From Chryseobacterium sp. (lineage in GTDB: Bacteria > Bacteroidota > Bacteroidia > Flavobacteriales > Weeksellaceae), in contig NZ_CP044507.1 of the NCBI RefSeq assembly GCF_008831505.1, positions 2,480,001-2,544,000 on the forward strand: a DNA stretch of 64,000 nucleotides. The letters run 5' to 3'. The position numbers and the translations under genes are program-made. Under the pieces are notes generated by a model that did not search any database, was not told the origin of the DNA, and worked only from the letters and a program-made list of their open reading frames with translations. Each line of letters begins with the position of its first letter. The first letter of the stretch is position 1. Below, piece after piece: positions 26,483-35,827 of this stretch.

Positions 26483-27112
26483 TTAATCCTGAACGAAACC
26501 CAAAAGTGCAAAAACAGTAAGCATCATATTGGCTTTCACCTTCTTCTCGGCTTCCTTCAGGTAACTTTGCTCGTCGCTGTGGCCCACATAAACTTCCATA
26601 AAATTTTTATTCCTGATAGAAAACAGAGTGGTTCCTAGGATTATAGAGAGAATATCTTCGGGCTTAGGGGCAAAGGTAAATACGCCGGAAGCAATACCCT
26701 TCTTCAGAACTTCGTCCAGCTTCTTCACACAAAACTGATAGAAGGCCAGCAGTTCCTGTTTTAAGGTTTCGTTGCGCCTCAATTCCTGTGAAACAAATCC
26801 GTGGAACTGACCGTACTTAAAAAGCTGACCTACAATATACTTTATAATCTCACGCATCTGCATCTCAGGCTTTCCGTCTTTTATGATGTCTGCAAATTCG
26901 GCAAAATGCTCGCGTGTGCGCTGAACCCTGTAATGGTACAGGTGATACATCATTTTTTCCTTGGAGCCAAAATAATAAGAGATCATGGCTACGTTTATAT
27001 TTGCCCGGGCCGAGATATCCCGGACCGAGGTTCCTTCAAATCCTTTCTGCGCAATTAATTCTTCAGCAATATTCAGAATATGCTTCTGTTTCTCCGTAAA
27101 CTTCTTTCCCAT
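26483..27112 (-). CDS. TetR-family transcriptional regulator
   Basis: 209 aa. N-terminal helix-turn-helix of the TetR/AcrR type (residues 5-55) with GFEGTSVRDISARANINVAM followed by ISYYFGSKEKMMYHL. The C-terminal ligand domain is not recognisable to a subgroup. It stands alone, divergent from the TatD gene 76 bp away. The target is unknown; autoregulation is the usual pattern. Confidence 0.93.
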   Translation of the reverse strand: MGKKFTEKQKHILNIAEELIAQKGFEGTSVRDISARANINVAMISYYFGSKEKMMYHLYHYRVQRTREHFAEFADIIKDGKPEMQMREIIKYIVGQLFKYGQFHGFVSQELRRNETLKQELLAFYQFCVKKLDEVLKKGIASGVFTFAPKPEDILSIILGTTLFSIRNKNFMEVYVGHSDEQSYLKEAEKKVKANMMLTVFALLGFVQD

Positions 27113-27188
27113 TCATGTGATTTTGAGTAAAATTAACATAATCTTAACAAATAAACAAGCGTTTAAACAAAGTAATCTATTTTTGACT

Positions 27189-27809
27189 ATGAATTATTTT
27201 GACTTCCATCATCATAACAGTCGCTGTAAAAACGGCATTTATAATCTGAATTTTCCTGATTTGCCAGCCGACAGTCTGTTCTCAGCCGGGATACATCCGC
27301 TGACGGTATCAGAAAGTACTGATGAAAAATGGGAATGGCTGCTGAAGGTAAGTCAGCATCTCAACTGTGCAGCAATCGGAGAATGTGGACTGGATGCAAG
27401 GGTAAGTGATGATGTACTGCAGAAGGAGATTTTCGGCAGGCAGACTGAGCTGGCAAACAAACTGCGGAAACCCATCATCATTCACTGTGTCCGCAGGTTT
27501 TCGGAGCTGCCCCATTTTAAAAGAAAGGTGAATGTGCCGATGGTGGTTCACGGATTCAACAAAAAACAGTCAGTGGCAAATGAACTCAGGAAACATGATT
27601 TCTATCTCAGTTTTGGAAAGTCACTGTTACAAAATGTAAATTTGCAGCTGCTGCTGAAGGAATTCCCGCTTGAGAAAATGTTTCTTGAGACTGATGCGGA
27701 AGAAGGCAGTATTGATGAACTGTACCGAACGGTCAGTTCCCTGAAGGGCATTTCCGAAGAAATGCTGATACTTCAAATTGAAAAAAACCTTAAGGCAATT
27801 TTGCCCTGA
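27189..27809 (+). CDS. TatD-family metal-dependent hydrolase
   Basis: 206 aa. Metal sites of the TatD deoxyribonuclease family are visible: FDFHHHN (H7 and H9 as HxH), GECGLD with the bridging Glu, IIHCVRR, and the final LETDAEEGS. It is shorter than typical TatD (about 260 aa), as is common in Bacteroidetes. The frame runs upstream to 26985, but that part overlaps the TetR gene, and ATG 27189 gives the right start. It lies 9 bp before tcdA. Confidence 0.88.
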   Translation: MNYFDFHHHNSRCKNGIYNLNFPDLPADSLFSAGIHPLTVSESTDEKWEWLLKVSQHLNCAAIGECGLDARVSDDVLQKEIFGRQTELANKLRKPIIIHCVRRFSELPHFKRKVNVPMVVHGFNKKQSVANELRKHDFYLSFGKSLLQNVNLQLLLKEFPLEKMFLETDAEEGSIDELYRTVSSLKGISEEMLILQIEKNLKAILP

Positions 27810-27818
27810 TTTTATTAT

Positions 27819-28544
27819 ATGGAAAAAAACTGGCTGGAACGTACCGAACTGCTGATTAAGGAAAAAGGGGCCCGGAAACTGCTGGAATCCAACGTACTCG
27901 TTATTGGGCTGGGTGGTGTAGGCTCCTTTGCCACCGAATTCCTGGCTCGTGCGGGCGTAGGTAAAATGACGATAGTTGACGGCGACACAGTGGACATTAC
28001 CAACATCAACCGCCAGCTGCCGGCACTTCACAGCACCATTGGACTTTCCAAAGCGGACCTCATGAATACCCGCCTGCTGGACATCAACCCCCAACTGAAA
28101 CTAACCCAGGTGAGCCGCTTTCTGGAACCTGAAGACATGACAGAGATCCTGGAGGCTGAAAAGTTCGATTATGTGCTGGACTGCATAGACAGTGTAACTC
28201 CTAAAATCACCCTTATAAAAGCGGCAAGACGAAAAAAGATTAAGGTAGTAAGCTGTATGGGTGCCGGTGGTAAGACGGATCCAAGTAAGGTAATGGTACG
28301 CGACATCAGCAAGACCCATAACTGTTTCCTGGCGAAACAGGTACGGAAGCGCCTGAAGAAAGATGGCATAAACAAAGGCATCCGCTGCGTATTCTCAAAT
28401 GAGATACAACAGGAAGACAGCCTGAAACTAACTGACGGGACCAATTACAAGAAGTCCTTCTATGGAACCATCAGTTATATTCCCGCAATGTTCGGTCTTT
28501 ACGCCGCGGCCGAAGTGATAAACCATCTCTTACAGAATGACTGA
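27819..28544 (+). CDS. tcdA: tRNA threonylcarbamoyladenosine dehydratase
   Basis: 241-aa E1-like ThiF-family enzyme that cyclises t6A37 to ct6A37 in tRNA. The ATP-binding loop is GLGGVGSFATE (residues 30-40), followed by VDGDTVDITNINRQ, the adenylation Arg/Asn stretch. LDCIDSVTPK and VSCMGAGGKTDP are typical of TcdA. It overlaps rnpA by 8 bp. Confidence 0.93.
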   Translation: MEKNWLERTELLIKEKGARKLLESNVLVIGLGGVGSFATEFLARAGVGKMTIVDGDTVDITNINRQLPALHSTIGLSKADLMNTRLLDINPQLKLTQVSRFLEPEDMTEILEAEKFDYVLDCIDSVTPKITLIKAARRKKIKVVSCMGAGGKTDPSKVMVRDISKTHNCFLAKQVRKRLKKDGINKGIRCVFSNEIQQEDSLKLTDGTNYKKSFYGTISYIPAMFGLYAAAEVINHLLQND

Positions 28545-28911
28545 TCCAGCAGCGGGCGACACGCGCTATCCCAAAGCCCTAAAACTGAAATCAAAGCGTG
28601 AGCTGGATTTACTTTTTGAAAAAGGCAGGTGGAAAACTGTGGGAAACCTTCGGATTGTTACCTATACCAGCCCCGACCTCACGGGCATTAAGATCGGGGT
28701 TTCCGTGTCCAAACGGTATTTTAAGAAAGCCGTGCACCGCAACCGCATAAAAAGACTTTTGCGGGAAGCTTACAGGCTGAATAAAAACAGTTTTTCGGAA
28801 GCTTTTGGTACGGAAGGTAATTTCATGCTGTTCTGGGTTTCACCAGTAATGCCCAAGGGTTATAACGAAGTACGGGAAGCTTTTCTGAAGCTTTGCGCAC
28901 CTAAAAAATAA
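28537..28911 (+). CDS. rnpA: Ribonuclease P protein component
   Basis: 124-aa basic protein that helps RNase P RNA process tRNA 5' ends. The RNR motif is AVHRNRIKRLLREAYR (residues 65-80). The start overlaps the end of tcdA by 8 bp, so the two are probably translated from one mRNA. It is not next to rpmH or dnaA, which is normal in Bacteroidetes. Confidence 0.95.
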   Translation: MTDPAAGDTRYPKALKLKSKRELDLLFEKGRWKTVGNLRIVTYTSPDLTGIKIGVSVSKRYFKKAVHRNRIKRLLREAYRLNKNSFSEAFGTEGNFMLFWVSPVMPKGYNEVREAFLKLCAPKK

Positions 28912-28935
28912 ATACCCCGGTAATTATCCTTTTCG

Positions 28936-28943
28936 TAAATTTG
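28936..28943 (+). promoter_or_regulatory. -7 promoter element for the DUF4126 gene
   Basis: TAAATTTG matches TAnnTTTG, 28 bp before the ATG at 28972. A -33 TTTG is not evident. Confidence 0.45.
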
Positions 28944-28971
28944 ATTGGTTAAATCAAATCAAAACTGCGAC

Positions 28972-29619
28972 ATGGCGGACCAAATTCCTTTCCTACCCTA
29001 CCTTCTAAGCGCCTTTATCGGCATTGGACTGGCCGCTGCGTCGGGCTTCCGCGTATTCCTGCCAATGTTTACGGTTAGTCTGGCCTCCTATATGGGCTGG
29101 ATTCCAATGAGTGAATCTTTTGAGTGGCTCGCGGGGCTTCCTACATTGATAACTACGGCGATTGCTATGATATTTGAAATCCTGGCTTATTATATTCCCA
29201 TTATTGATCATTTGCTGGACACACTGTCGGTTCCACTGGCCACACTTGCAGGCTCGGTACTCTTTGCAAGTCAGTTTGCAGATTTGGGCACATTTCCGCA
29301 ATGGGCACTTGCACTGATTGCAGGCGGCGGCACTGCAGCAGCCATAAGCTCAGGGTTTGCGGGCACACGGGCCGCATCTACGGCCACCACGGGTGGACTC
29401 GGTAATTCTGTAGTTGCCACCACGGAAACTGCCGGTGCAGGTATTATGTCCATATTGGCTTTGGCAGCGCCCATAATTGCAGCAATAGCAGCCATCATCC
29501 TGGTGATCACTGTTCTTGTACTAGGGAAAAAGTTGTGGAACAAGTTCAGAAATTTCAGATCGGACCGAAATTCAAAAGTAATTGATGTGGAAGTTGTAGA
29601 GCGTAAGAACCTGGAATAG
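28972..29619 (+). CDS. DUF4126 family membrane protein
   Basis: 215 aa. About five hydrophobic segments with many Gly and Ala, including FIGIGLAAASGFRVFLPMFT, which is the DUF4126 hallmark (ASGxRxFLP). A cytoplasmic basic tail follows. Function unknown; membrane channel or transporter-like. ATG 28972 is used because the upstream TTG at 28945 lies between the promoter element and the start. Confidence 0.8.
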   Translation: MADQIPFLPYLLSAFIGIGLAAASGFRVFLPMFTVSLASYMGWIPMSESFEWLAGLPTLITTAIAMIFEILAYYIPIIDHLLDTLSVPLATLAGSVLFASQFADLGTFPQWALALIAGGGTAAAISSGFAGTRAASTATTGGLGNSVVATTETAGAGIMSILALAAPIIAAIAAIILVITVLVLGKKLWNKFRNFRSDRNSKVIDVEVVERKNLE

Positions 29620-29630
29620 TCTGGAATCTG

Positions 29631-30266
29631 CTACTGTTTTTTTCGCAGTTTATAAAACAGCGGAATGAATCCCAAAGCAGTAATAAAGATGAGACCGTAT
29701 TTTAGGATCTTATTTTCCGATATCAGCCTTTTATTCTCTAAAAGTAATGTGTTCATTTTACGGTTGGAGCCCCAGTCCACAATTTCAACCACATTTTTAT
29801 CCACCTCCATACTGTCCTGATTTGCATTTTGAAATTCAGTAGTGAGCCTGCTTAAGATAGCCAGCTCCGACGTCGAAATTTGAGAGAATGCTTTTGTTGA
29901 CAGGCAATGGCTTGAATACACAAAATCGCTATCGGAATCGAAGAATCCGAAAATCAGGTGTTTCCCCAGCTCACTGAACGGGTAATCACATGTATCTAAG
30001 GAGGAAGAAAGTAAAGTTATCTCTCGGGTACGAAAAAAAGATGAATCAAATGGTGACTTATAACTTTTTACAAGCCTGGCTTTACTAAGGAGGATTGGAT
30101 TATTGGGCTGAATACCCGGAAATTCGTGAGCTGCACTGTAAATATCGGCAACAAACACAAAATCGGCAGTTTTAAAGGAACTTTCAATATCATGATGGCT
30201 GCATTTACATGCGAATGCCGCAGTATACATTAGCATAGCCAACAGGACCGTCCATTTCTGCACCAT
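29631..30266 (-). CDS. Secreted TIMP/NTR-like protein with a C-terminal anchor
   Basis: 211 aa. A signal peptide is followed directly by ACKCSHHDIESSFKTADFVF, the Cys-x-Cys start and alternating pattern of bacterial netrin/TIMP-like domains. Further cysteines sit at LDTCDYPF and SSHCLST. The C-terminus has one transmembrane segment (YGLIFITALGFIPLFY) and a basic end, so the protein is likely anchored with the domain in the periplasm. Inhibition of proteases is not shown for these bacterial domains. Its start overlaps the TauE stop by one base (TAATG). Confidence 0.65.
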   Translation of the reverse strand: MVQKWTVLLAMLMYTAAFACKCSHHDIESSFKTADFVFVADIYSAAHEFPGIQPNNPILLSKARLVKSYKSPFDSSFFRTREITLLSSSLDTCDYPFSELGKHLIFGFFDSDSDFVYSSHCLSTKAFSQISTSELAILSRLTTEFQNANQDSMEVDKNVVEIVDWGSNRKMNTLLLENKRLISENKILKYGLIFITALGFIPLFYKLRKKQ

Positions 30267-30643
30267 TATTTCTGAAAGAACATCTTAACCGCTACCACAA
30301 ACATCAATACGGCAAAGACTTTTCTGATCATATCCTGCGATAGCGAAATGGCCGTTTTACTGCCCAAATAACTGCCCAGCACGAAGCCACAGCACAGTAA
30401 TAGCGCGGTTTTAATGTCCACATTACCGGTTTTGTAGTAATTCATCACCCCAAAAAAGCCGACCGGCACCATAAGGAGCGCCAGTGTTGTACCCTGGGCT
30501 TTATGTTGGGTAAAACCAAACAGCAGCACGAGTACAGGAACCATTACTATACCGCCGCCTATGCCTACCAGGCCGCTTAGATACCCGGCCAACAGGCCAA
30601 GCAGGATAAGTCCGATCACTAATGTGGTGTTGTCCATCTTCAT
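30266..30643 (-). CDS. Half-size TauE/SafE family membrane protein
   Basis: 125 aa with four hydrophobic helices. It carries one TSUP repeat: LAGYLSGLVGIGGGIVMVP (the GxGGGxxxxP signature) followed by GTTLALLMVPVGFFGVMNYY. Full TauE/SafE proteins have two such repeats, as in the 266-aa protein at 44461. A homodimer is therefore likely. Transport of sulfite or other organosulfur anions is the family theme, unproven here. It lies 10 bp after the long acidic protein. ATG 30637 is an alternative start. Confidence 0.8.
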   Translation of the reverse strand: MKMDNTTLVIGLILLGLLAGYLSGLVGIGGGIVMVPVLVLLFGFTQHKAQGTTLALLMVPVGFFGVMNYYKTGNVDIKTALLLCCGFVLGSYLGSKTAISLSQDMIRKVFAVLMFVVAVKMFFQK

Positions 30644-30653
30644 TTGGGTTGGG

Positions 30654-32441
30654 TTACTGGAAATTGTTTCTCAAATCACGCACTTCCTTTACTTTCGATT
30701 TGAAATAGTCGGCTTTTTGCGGGTGCTTTTCGGCCAGGATGTGGAAAGCATGAATAGCCCGCGCGTAAAGTTTCTGTTCCACGTAAATATTGGCCAAAGT
30801 CTCTGTCATAAGGTGGGAAATATCACTTTTCTTTTCTTTGATGACAAAGTTTCCTTCCTCACGCAACTGCGAGATACGGGGGGCAGTTTCGATAAATTTT
30901 TCAATAATCTCTGTTTTCCTGTCCTCTTCCGGTACCGGCACAACTGGCGGAGCAGCTTCTTTGCGGTCGATTTTGAGCCAGTTTTGCCATGTATTGATAA
31001 ACTGAGGCACATTACTTTCGTCATCAGCAACGCTTTGTACTGGCTCTGTTACTTGATCCACTGATTTTGCCTCTATTCCTGAAGGTTGTTTCTGAATAAC
31101 AGGAACTTCCTCTACAGTTTTCATTTCTTCGGTCGCCTCTTGCGTAATTTCAAATTCTGCTTTAGGCAGCTGCTCTTCTGTTTTAAGCAGAGCATCAGGT
31201 GTATGCAAAGATACACTCATTGGTTTCCAGCCCGTTCTGACTGAGGCTTTAGATGCGTCAATTGTCCGGCTCTTATCAGTTTCACCGGCAGACGATGCCG
31301 GAACATCATCCATAGTCGCTGAATCAGAGCCGGAAACGGATTGACTTGGCTCTTCTTCCACAGTGGGAGGAGTTACAGGTGCAGGCGTTCCCGATTTCAC
31401 CAAAAAATCCTGAGTATCACTGAAACTGATTTCTGAACTTTGAGCTTCCTCTTCCAGCGGTGTCTTCTGTATCTGCGCAGCCTTTTTCTCCTTGATTTTC
31501 CTCTCCACTTCAGCGATCAGCCGCTGCATTTCTGCTTCATGTTTGTTCGATACCGATGCGGGAGGCACTGTGGTTTCATCCTTTTTTGGTGTTGCGGTAA
31601 TCTTTACTTCGGGCAGGAACGGAGCGATACCGTGGAAACTAACATCGGCGGCTGCCGGTTCCTCCCCGTATGCTTCCGGCGATATCTGAATATCTTCATG
31701 TGTTTCCGTTTCAGGGGCAGCATCTGAAACTGCTTCTTCCTCAGCTTCAAAAACTTCATCTTCCCTGGCAGCCAGCTCATTAACCGGTGCCGATTCTTCA
31801 CTGAAAACCTTTGGTGCGGCCACATTTGCATCTGCGATCACTAACTTACCACTTTCCGCAGAGGCCTCCTTATCAATCACCGGAGTAGCCTGTTGCAGAA
31901 AGTCTTCTTCACCTTCAAATAAGATTCTGTTCAGTTCTCCATTTACATAAATGGGCTTTGCAGCACTGGTTTCGGCAGGTGTGATTTTTGTAAATATCTT
32001 CTCTTCAGCCTTTTCTGCCAGCCCGGGGGCATCCTCAACCGCAGTCGTGTTGTCTGTTTCTGCATTCACAGGCCTGCCGGCGGGAAGGTTGGCCGCTATA
32101 TCTGCAACAACATCATCAACTTGTGACTTTTCGTCAGTATCATGGGTTGATCCGGACTGTTCCGCAGAAACCGCAGGAGTTCCAGCTTCCCCAGCCACGG
32201 TAAGGGCTGTAGTTCGACCATTTACAAGCTGAAACAGAATCTTTTTATCTGTAGTATAGGCGGCGGTTCTTGAAAGAACATTGCGGTAATCTTCAGGATC
32301 GAAGCGTGAGGCAGCAAGCAGTGCGAGCGCACGCAAACTCTGCACGTAAGGCGTGGCCTTGATCTGCTCATTCAGCAGTTTAAGATCATCCGCCTGTAAA
32401 AGATTTGGGTTTTCTAAAAGGTCCAGTATACGCGTGTTCAT
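30654..32441 (-). CDS. Long acidic protein with a TPR-like C-terminus
   Basis: 595 aa. The N-terminal 80 residues are ordered (LLENPNLLQADDLKLLNEQI, PYVQSLRALALLAASRFD). The middle, about 85-520, is a low-complexity acidic region rich in Glu, Ala, Pro, Ser and Thr. The last 70 residues form a TPR-like helical hairpin (LMTETLANIYVEQKLYARAI, HAFHILAEKHPQKADYFK). No signal peptide, so cytoplasmic. Similar proteins follow lptE in other flavobacteria, with varying linker length. Function unknown, possibly scaffold. It starts two bases after lptE. Confidence 0.7.
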   Translation of the reverse strand: MNTRILDLLENPNLLQADDLKLLNEQIKATPYVQSLRALALLAASRFDPEDYRNVLSRTAAYTTDKKILFQLVNGRTTALTVAGEAGTPAVSAEQSGSTHDTDEKSQVDDVVADIAANLPAGRPVNAETDNTTAVEDAPGLAEKAEEKIFTKITPAETSAAKPIYVNGELNRILFEGEEDFLQQATPVIDKEASAESGKLVIADANVAAPKVFSEESAPVNELAAREDEVFEAEEEAVSDAAPETETHEDIQISPEAYGEEPAAADVSFHGIAPFLPEVKITATPKKDETTVPPASVSNKHEAEMQRLIAEVERKIKEKKAAQIQKTPLEEEAQSSEISFSDTQDFLVKSGTPAPVTPPTVEEEPSQSVSGSDSATMDDVPASSAGETDKSRTIDASKASVRTGWKPMSVSLHTPDALLKTEEQLPKAEFEITQEATEEMKTVEEVPVIQKQPSGIEAKSVDQVTEPVQSVADDESNVPQFINTWQNWLKIDRKEAAPPVVPVPEEDRKTEIIEKFIETAPRISQLREEGNFVIKEKKSDISHLMTETLANIYVEQKLYARAIHAFHILAEKHPQKADYFKSKVKEVRDLRNNFQ

Positions 32442-32442
32442 A

Positions 32443-32976
32443 TTACCAGTTGGCTACAATATCGTTAAAAATCTTATTGATGATCCGCTCATTAACCAGT
32501 TTAACCTGTGAGGCTTCAATGGCATTTATGTCCAGGTCGCTGCTGAATACAGCTTCGTCTGAAAATGTCCTGTCAAAACTTTTATCGGGTTCAATCCTGT
32601 TTTCGTAATGCACTTTTACAGAGATGGTGAGCTTATTCTGGGCCGCCTGGATATTTCCTCCTGCTGCATCAACATTTGATGAGATTGTAGTGGGCGAAAT
32701 ACTGTAGTCGGTAATCTCGCCTTCAATAAGCAGATCAGGGTTCTCCTTTGTACCTTTCAGTGTGGTACGCTGCAGGAAGCGGTTCTGGATATCAGTGGAG
32801 AACTGCTGCGCCAGGGTAGGATTAACGAGGGGTGCATTGTTGATGAATTCGTTGATCTGTACGGTCTTTATTTCAGGGCTCAGCGAGGATCCCGTGAACG
32901 TATAACAGGACTGCAGCAACCCGCCAGCAAGCATTGCCAATACGAGGAAGGTGTTTAAAATTCGGTTTATTTTCAT
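32443..32976 (-). CDS. lptE: LPS assembly lipoprotein LptE
   Basis: 177 aa. Lipoprotein signal ends at Cys24 in LLQSCYTFTG, matching the Bacteroidetes LptE start, followed by SLSPEIKTVQINEFINNAPL and the LptE-like beta pattern. LptE plugs the LptD barrel in the outer membrane to deliver LPS. It lies one base after the sigma-54 regulator and one base before the next gene, a tight operon. Confidence 0.88.
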   Translation of the reverse strand: MKINRILNTFLVLAMLAGGLLQSCYTFTGSSLSPEIKTVQINEFINNAPLVNPTLAQQFSTDIQNRFLQRTTLKGTKENPDLLIEGEITDYSISPTTISSNVDAAGGNIQAAQNKLTISVKVHYENRIEPDKSFDRTFSDEAVFSSDLDINAIEASQVKLVNERIINKIFNDIVANW

Positions 32977-32977
32977 A

Positions 32978-34258
32978 TCAATCTTCCAGGTTATACTGTT
33001 TAATTTTTCGGTAAAGGGTACGCTGGGAAATACCCAGCTCGTCCGCGGCTTTATTCCGGCGGCCCTTATGTTTTTCCAGTGCCTTCACGATAAGTTCACG
33101 TTCATTATTCTGCAGAGACAGTGAATGACTTTCTTCAATTTCAATATCCTCCACATCATCATACTCGCCGCTGGGTTCAGTATAAATAGAGGCACGGCTA
33201 GTGGGGTTTTGATTTCCATTTTCAAAATAAAGCAGTGAGTTCTGATTCTGAGAATTGCTTTCTCCCGTAAATACGCGGTTAATCAAATTCTTTTCCTGAT
33301 TGCTGAGGTCTTCGCTGCCACGGTTTTTAATCAGTTCCGAAGTAAGTGACTTAAGGTCATTAAGGTCGTTACGCATATCGAAAAGGATTTTGTACATAAT
33401 TTCCCTCTCAGAATGAAACTCAGAACTGGATACATGACCGGGACCGGATTTCTGAACCACGGCAGGGAGATGCGCGTTCATCGGAATATACTCCGCCAGT
33501 TTGGTGGAATTTACGGTCCGGTTTTGCTCTACCACTGTCATCTGTTCTACAAGATTACGGAGCTGGCGCACATTTCCGGGGAAAGCATAATTTTCCAGAT
33601 AGTTCACCGCATCGTCGCTAAGTACAAGTTCCGGCATTCTGTACTTTTCAGCAAAATCAATAGCGAACTTCCTGAACAGCAGGTGCACATCGCCCTTTCT
33701 TTCGCGCAGCGGCGGCATGTCAATCTGGACTGTGTTCAGACGGTAATAAAGATCCTCACGAAAACGACCGTCTTCAATAGCTTTAAGCATATTTACGTTG
33801 GTGGCAGCTACAATTCTCACGTTGGTTTTCTGAATTTGGGAGGAACCTACCTTCATAAATTCCCCGCTTTCCAGGACCCTAAGCAAGCGCACCTGAGTTT
33901 GCAGCGGCAATTCGCCCACTTCATCCAGAAAAATCGTTCCACCATCAGCCACCTCAAAATAGCCTTTTCGGGTAGCGGTGGCTCCTGTAAAAGCTCCTTT
34001 TTCGTGGCCAAAAAGCTCAGAATCAATTGTACCTTCAGGGATGGCTCCACAGTTTACAACAATATAGGGCTGATGCTTACGGCGTGACTCTCCGTGTATA
34101 ATTTTCGGAATAAACTCCTTGCCCACACCGGATTCACCTATCACCAAAACGGAAATATCGGTCGGAGCTACCTGAATGGCCTTTTCCAGCGCACGGTGCA
34201 GTGCCGGAAAATTACCAATGATCCCAAAACGGGTCTTTATGGATTGTAGGTCTGTCAT
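32978..34258 (-). CDS. Sigma-54-dependent Fis-family transcriptional activator
   Basis: 426 aa. AAA+ domain with Walker A GESGVGKE (residues 41-48), the sigma-54-binding loop GAFTGA (88-93), Walker [13 protein letters not shown] and the Arg-finger region. The C-terminal Fis-type HTH is [20 protein letters not shown]. There is no N-terminal receiver or sensory domain: the AAA+ part begins almost at once, so regulation must come from elsewhere. It sits between miaB and lptE, a flavobacterial gene order, which hints at envelope-linked control. Confidence 0.94.
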   Translation of the reverse strand: MTDLQSIKTRFGIIGNFPALHRALEKAIQVAPTDISVLVIGESGVGKEFIPKIIHGESRRKHQPYIVVNCGAIPEGTIDSELFGHEKGAFTGATATRKGYFEVADGGTIFLDEVGELPLQTQVRLLRVLESGEFMKVGSSQIQKTNVRIVAATNVNMLKAIEDGRFREDLYYRLNTVQIDMPPLRERKGDVHLLFRKFAIDFAEKYRMPELVLSDDAVNYLENYAFPGNVRQLRNLVEQMTVVEQNRTVNSTKLAEYIPMNAHLPAVVQKSGPGHVSSSEFHSEREIMYKILFDMRNDLNDLKSLTSELIKNRGSEDLSNQEKNLINRVFTGESNSQNQNSLLYFENGNQNPTSRASIYTEPSGEYDDVEDIEIEESHSLSLQNNERELIVKALEKHKGRRNKAADELGISQRTLYRKIKQYNLED

Positions 34259-34304
34259 TTTAAATCAAAATTTTATGATTATAGAAGTCCCGGCGGGAAT
34301 CTGT

Positions 34305-35738
34305 CTATTCGCAGGCCCCTAAAAGTGTACCCTGCGTATTTCCGTATACCAAAACGGTCACAATGTCTCCAGGTTTCTGCCCCGGTTTTTTATCGAACAC
34401 ACAAACTGCATTCTGGGAGTTACGGCCCTTCCATTGATTTTCATTTTTCTTGGAAACACCTTCAATAAGCACCTCATGCTCACGGCCCACATAACTCTCC
34501 ATCCGCTTTCGCGAGAGTTGACCCTGCAGTGCGATCACTTCTGAAAGCCTTCTCTGCTTAACTTCTGCCGGAACATCGTCCTCCATCTTTTTATGTGCTG
34601 GAGTACCGGGCCTTTCGGAATAAGCGAACATATAACCATAATCGTATTCCACCTCTTTCATGAGTGAAAGAGTCTGCTCATGGTCGGCTTCGGTTTCACC
34701 GCAGAAACCGATAATCATGTCCTGGGAGAATGCAATTTCAGGAACAATTTCCTTTGCCTTCCTGATAAGTTCAAGATATTCCTCACGTGTATGCTGGCGG
34801 TTCATGCGCTCCAGAATCCTGTTGCTGCCGCTCTGTACAGGCAAATGAACGTATTTACAGATGTTCTTATGCTTCGCCATTACGGTGAAGACATCCATGG
34901 TCATATCATGCGGATTGGAAGTAGAGAAGCGAATACGCATCTCCGGTACCGCTACAGCTGCCATATTCAGGAGCTGTGCAAAATTGACCGCGGTAAGCTT
35001 CTGCATCTCCGTTGCATTCCTGAAGTCCTTCTTGGCTCCACCGCCATACCAGAGGTATGAATCCACATTCTGACCCAGCAGGGTAATTTCCTTATAACCG
35101 CTGTTCCAAAGTTCCTGACATTCAGAAATGATGGAGTGCGGGTCACGGCTGCGCTCCCGGCCGCGTGTGAAAGGGACAACACAGAAAGTGCACATATTGT
35201 CGCAGCCTCTTGTGATCGTTACAAATGCTGTAACACCGTTTCCGCCCAAACGGACCGGATTGATATCTGCATAGGTTTCCTCTTTCGAAAGAATGACGTT
35301 TATGGCGTCGCGTCCTCCTTCTGTTTCCTTCAGGAGATTGGGAAGGTCGCGGTAAGCGTCCGGGCCCACCACCAGATCTACCAGTTGCTCTTCCTCCAAA
35401 AATTTAGTTTTCAGCCGTTCTGCCATGCAGCCAAGCACCCCTACTGTTAAACCGGGTTTGGCTTTTTTAAGGTTTTTGAACTGCGAAAGGCGCATCCTTA
35501 CCGTTTGCTCGGCTTTTTCGCGAATGGAACAGGTATTCAGCAGAATAAGATCTGCCTCATCCTGGTTTAGTGTCGTGTTATAACCCTGCTCATTCAGGAT
35601 GGAGGCTACAATCTCTGAATCAGAGAAATTCATCTGGCAACCGTAACTTTCCAAAAAGAGTTTCTTGGAATTGCTGGGTTTTTCGGCTATGGCAAAGGCT
35701 TCGCCCTGCTTTGTTTCGTCTATATATTTATCCTGCAC
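34305..35738 (-). CDS. miaB: tRNA-2-methylthio-N6-dimethylallyladenosine synthase
   Basis: 477-aa radical SAM methylthiotransferase acting on i6A37 of tRNAs. The N-terminal UPF0004 domain has three cluster cysteines in SYGCQMNF (C34), NTCSIREKA and LGCMAE. The radical SAM motif is [22 protein letters not shown] domain ends the protein ([20 protein letters not shown] and after). TATCTTTG on the minus strand at 35796-35803 is a -7 match, so miaB likely has its own promoter apart from the secreted-protein array upstream. Confidence 0.96.
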   Translation of the reverse strand: MQDKYIDETKQGEAFAIAEKPSNSKKLFLESYGCQMNFSDSEIVASILNEQGYNTTLNQDEADLILLNTCSIREKAEQTVRMRLSQFKNLKKAKPGLTVGVLGCMAERLKTKFLEEEQLVDLVVGPDAYRDLPNLLKETEGGRDAINVILSKEETYADINPVRLGGNGVTAFVTITRGCDNMCTFCVVPFTRGRERSRDPHSIISECQELWNSGYKEITLLGQNVDSYLWYGGGAKKDFRNATEMQKLTAVNFAQLLNMAAVAVPEMRIRFSTSNPHDMTMDVFTVMAKHKNICKYVHLPVQSGSNRILERMNRQHTREEYLELIRKAKEIVPEIAFSQDMIIGFCGETEADHEQTLSLMKEVEYDYGYMFAYSERPGTPAHKKMEDDVPAEVKQRRLSEVIALQGQLSRKRMESYVGREHEVLIEGVSKKNENQWKGRNSQNAVCVFDKKPGQKPGDIVTVLVYGNTQGTLLGACE

Positions 35739-35795
35739 AGTAGTCGTTATTAGATTAAATTCAGGTAAAGCGCTGAATTCACTTCAATTAAAGTG

Positions 35796-35803
35796 CAAAG
35801 ATA
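35796..35803 (-). promoter_or_regulatory. -7 promoter element for miaB
   Basis: TATCTTTG on the minus strand matches TAnnTTTG and lies 57 bp before the miaB ATG. No clear -33 element was found. Confidence 0.4.
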
Positions 35804-35827
35804 AGAATTATTGTGACAGAATGGCAG

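Noticed and set aside
33413-34087. 224-codon open frame antisense to the sigma-54 activator
   Set aside because: The opposite strand encodes the Walker and GAFTGA motifs there; the antisense frame is not protein-like.
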